A DNA stretch of 7,043 nt from Desulfurococcales archaeon (GTDB lineage Archaea > Thermoproteota > Thermoprotei_A > Sulfolobales > NBVN01). Positions within the stretch are counted from its first letter, which is position 1; each line of letters begins with the position of its first letter. Of the stretch, positions 5,490-7,043 are shown piece by piece. The stretch is taken from the NCBI GenBank assembly GCA_027083115.1, contig JALWQN010000042.1, forward strand, positions 1 through 7,043, in the 5' to 3' direction. The notes beneath the pieces were generated by a model. It was not told where the DNA came from. It searched no databases and worked only from the letters and a program-made list of their open reading frames with translations. The translations under genes and the position numbers were made by a program.

Positions 5490-6607
5490 AACCACTCCCT
5501 AATTGAATCAACTATGTCTTCTGGCGGAGGAACCTCTAAATCAATTAAAGGGAGCGGAATCACTTCCTTGCCTCTAAGATGACGCTGCACCTCCCTAAAG
5601 ATTTTGCCTTCATTATTCTCAACAACAAATACCTTCTTAACTTTCATTGACGCTTTCTTAAGGTTAAAGTAATCGAAAGGCCATAATGTCCTTGGCCTGA
5701 ATAAACCTATCCTTATGCTTTCCTTTCTTAATTCCTTTACGGCAGCATATGCTGGCCTAGCTACTGACCCGTAAGCATAGACTAGGTAATCAGAATCCTC
5801 AGTTAAGTAAGTTACGCTATCCCACAAGAAACGCGCTTTATCCTCTATCTTACGTACAAGTCTCCAAACTAGCTTTCTATAAGTTTCGTTATTGGGTATG
5901 TACCACCCTCTTTCATCATGTATTAGAGACTCCACTTTAGCTCCATAACCCCTACCAAATACTTTCATGGGGGGAACCAAATCACTTTTTTGATTTAACC
6001 ATGAGTTCTTGTTTTTTAATTGAGGCATTTCTCTATCAATGACTTTAATCTCGGTCAAATCCTTTATTCTAACCTTCTCCCAAGCATGAGCAAGAACTGC
6101 ATCAGACAGGATAATCACTGGCGTTCTCAGTGCTTCAGCTATATTAAAGGCTCGAATCGCTAAGTCGAATCCTTCCTGAGCTGACCAAGGAATCAAGACT
6201 GGAATAGAGTAAATTCCGTGGGGAGCAAATCTCACCTGATAAACATCACTTTGGGTCGCTTTCGTCGGTACTCCGGTTGAGGGGCCAGCCCTCATAATAT
6301 CCACAACTACTAACGGCGTTTCAGTAATTATGGCGAAACCTAGTCCCTCAACCATTAATGAGAAACCTGGTCCGGAAGTTGCGGTCATAGATTTGGCCCC
6401 AGCCCAGGAAGCCCCAATAACAGCATTTATAGAAGCTATTTCGTCCTCAAATTGAACAGTTAAACCTCCTGCTTGAGGCAGGCGTTCAGCCAAGTACTCG
6501 AAAAGATCCGAAGCCGGCGTTATGGGGTAACCCGCATAAAACTTCATGCCAGCCATAATCGCTCCTTCTGCAATAGCTATATTAGTGGTTATGAATTCGG
6601 TCCTCAT
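5486..6607 (-). CDS. korA: 2-oxoacid:ferredoxin oxidoreductase, alpha subunit
   Basis: A 373-residue alpha subunit of the KorA type. The pyrimidine domain has AEGAIMAG (13-20), the substrate-recognition motif YPITPAS (27-33), FEDEIA (53-58) with the glutamates that activate TPP, GASWAGAKSMTATSGPGFSL and GPSTGVPT (108-115). From about residue 245 a second domain carries a Rossmann-like strand (LVYAYGSVARPAY), a GLFRPRTLWPF segment and VFVVENNEGK, as in KorA/PorA C-terminal domains. The gamma domain is not fused to it, unlike the Sulfolobus alpha subunit. It pairs with beta to form the active site. The start ATG 6607 overlaps the ferredoxin stop as ATGA, with GGAGGG about 6 nt upstream. Substrate preference is unknown; 2-oxoglutarate is the default for this subfamily. 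Confidence 0.95.
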   Translation of the reverse strand: MRTEFITTNIAIAEGAIMAGMKFYAGYPITPASDLFEYLAERLPQAGGLTVQFEDEIASINAVIGASWAGAKSMTATSGPGFSLMVEGLGFAIITETPLVVVDIMRAGPSTGVPTKATQSDVYQVRFAPHGIYSIPVLIPWSAQEGFDLAIRAFNIAEALRTPVIILSDAVLAHAWEKVRIKDLTEIKVIDREMPQLKNKNSWLNQKSDLVPPMKVFGRGYGAKVESLIHDERGWYIPNNETYRKLVWRLVRKIEDKARFLWDSVTYLTEDSDYLVYAYGSVARPAYAAVKELRKESIRIGLFRPRTLWPFDYFNLKKASMKVKKVFVVENNEGKIFREVQRHLRGKEVIPLPLIDLEVPPPEDIVDSIREWL

Positions 6608-6886
6608 TCCTTGCCCTCCTTAGTAACGAATATAGCGAACTCAGGACAGTTAATCTCACATAGCTGGCAACCTATGCATGCCTTAATGTTTGTAGGTATA
6701 GTGTACCTATAACCTCTGCTATTCACATCATTGCCCTTGCTTAAGACACTAGTTGGGCATAAATTAATACATATCCCGCATTCTTTACATCTCTCAACAA
6801 TGACCGAGACTCTGAACCGCCTGTTAGAGCTACTAACAACACTGTCTTCACTGGACTCACTACCAAAAATTACTGCCGTGATTCAT
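6604..6886 (-). CDS. korD: 2-oxoacid:ferredoxin oxidoreductase, delta subunit (2[4Fe-4S] ferredoxin); start requires a frameshift or a non-standard codon
   Basis: The minus-strand frame ending at TGA 6606-6604 encodes a bacterial-type 2[4Fe-4S] ferredoxin with CKECGICINLCP and, 26 residues later, CIGCQLCEINCP, ending IFVTKEGKE. It is the electron-transfer subunit of the kor complex, and its stop overlaps the alpha start (ATGA). Its frame is open back to TGA 6885-6883 but contains no ATG, GTG or TTG before the first cluster; only ATC, GTA and ATT codons are near the 5' end. ATG 6886 lies in another frame and would stop at TAG 6862-6860. Skipping one base in the run of five T (6869-6865) joins ATG 6886 to the ferredoxin frame, giving 93 residues with cysteines 33, 36, 39, 43, 70, 73, 76 and 80. 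The N-terminal part would be serine-rich and acidic. Causes to weigh: base error, programmed or slippage frameshift, or an ATT/ATC start. Confidence 0.8.
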
Positions 6887-6911
6887 CAACCCATCTGAAT
6901 TTTTTACAACA

Positions 6912-6920
6912 TTTAATAAA
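6912..6920. promoter_or_regulatory. AT-rich, probably bidirectional TATA-like box; promoter of the kor operon
   Basis: TTTAATAAA on plus and TTTATTAAA on minus are both acceptable archaeal TATA boxes, with an A-run upstream on the minus strand as a possible BRE. Leftward, transcription would start near 6889, just before ATG 6886, so the kor mRNA would be almost leaderless. Rightward, it would start near 6942, just before AAGGAG (6942-6947). Apart from this and the uncertain partial gene, 6887-7043 shows nothing else. Confidence 0.45.
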
Positions 6921-6958
6921 TTTTTTAGCCAGTAACTAATCAAGGAGCCCTGAAAAAA

Positions 6959-7043
6959 TTGCTTCCAGTTAAGTTTTTCCTGAATTACGCTGAGGATGAA
7001 ACACTTACTTTATTTCCTTCTTTGGAGGGAAACAGAAGAACAA
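6959..7043 (+). CDS. possible start of a rightward gene, cut by window edge
   Basis: From TTG 6959 an open frame of 28 codons runs off the right edge; it reads LLPVKFFLNYAEDE and then TLTLFPSLEGNRRT. AAGGAG lies 11 nt upstream (6942-6947), and the AT-rich box at 6912-6920 is at promoter distance. I do not recognise a family. Competing readings are a different plus frame from ATG 6996 (MKHLLYFLLW, with GAGG directly against the ATG) and a minus-strand C-terminus ending at TAA 6987-6985. About 85 nt is too little to decide. Confidence 0.25.
   Translation, partial: MLPVKFFLNYAEDETLTLFPSLEGNRRT

Noticed and set aside
6473..6712. 79-codon plus-strand ORF across the alpha/ferredoxin junction
   Set aside because: Lies opposite two conserved genes (KorA N-terminus and the ferredoxin C-terminus) and has no recognisable features.
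6604..6886. Calling the ferredoxin gene a plain pseudogene
   Set aside because: Both cluster motifs are intact, the ATGA overlap with korA is kept, and the only defect is a single-base frame problem at the extreme 5' end, next to a homopolymer.

Overview
The window reads as a chromosomal piece of a thermophilic archaeon, most likely of the Thermoproteota (Crenarchaeota) or a related lineage. Pointers are the gene content (a ferredoxin-dependent 2-oxoacid oxidoreductase in separate subunits, an Mrp/Nbp35 ATPase, a divergent archaeal protein kinase), arginine codons dominated by AGG/AGA, short or absent leaders behind TATA-like boxes, GGAG/GGTGA ribosome binding sites and repeated TTG starts. 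I cannot name a genus. No mobile element, CRISPR array, rRNA or tRNA is visible.

Layout. Positions 1-1965 (minus strand) hold a two-gene operon: a GNAT N-acyltransferase of the COG3375 type, followed with a TTGA overlap by an enolase-superfamily N-succinylamino acid racemase/o-succinylbenzoate synthase that runs off the left edge. Divergent from it, 2080-2919 (plus) encodes an Mrp/Nbp35 Fe-S carrier ATPase, and 3006-3764 (plus) a small kinase-like protein. A 68-residue zinc-ribbon protein (3778-3984, minus) converges on the kinase with a 13-nt gap. Positions 3985-4128 form a short intergenic region with a spaced inverted repeat at the likely start site of the zinc-ribbon gene. Positions 4129-6886 (minus) are a four-gene operon for a 2-oxoacid:ferredoxin oxidoreductase in the order ferredoxin (delta), alpha, beta, gamma, with every junction overlapping by 3-4 nt. 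The right end (6887-7043) holds an AT-rich, probably bidirectional promoter and perhaps the start of a rightward gene.

Function. The kor genes make one complex: alpha and beta bind the 2-oxoacid and TPP, gamma completes the CoA-dependent catalytic part, and the delta ferredoxin passes electrons to free ferredoxin. The acyltransferase and racemase fit the known GNAT + NSAR pathway, in which a D-amino acid is N-succinylated, racemised and then desuccinylated. The hydrolase for the last step is not in this window.

Most of the window is ordinary core metabolism. The points most worth checking are: (1) the ferredoxin gene, whose frame has no ATG, GTG or TTG before its first cluster, while a well-placed ATG lies in another frame just upstream, separated by a run of five T; (2) the acyltransferase/racemase pair, whose active-site residues favour amino acid racemisation over menaquinone synthesis; (3) the inverted repeat before the zinc-ribbon gene; (4) the kinase-like protein with GDVKPTN and DAE motifs.
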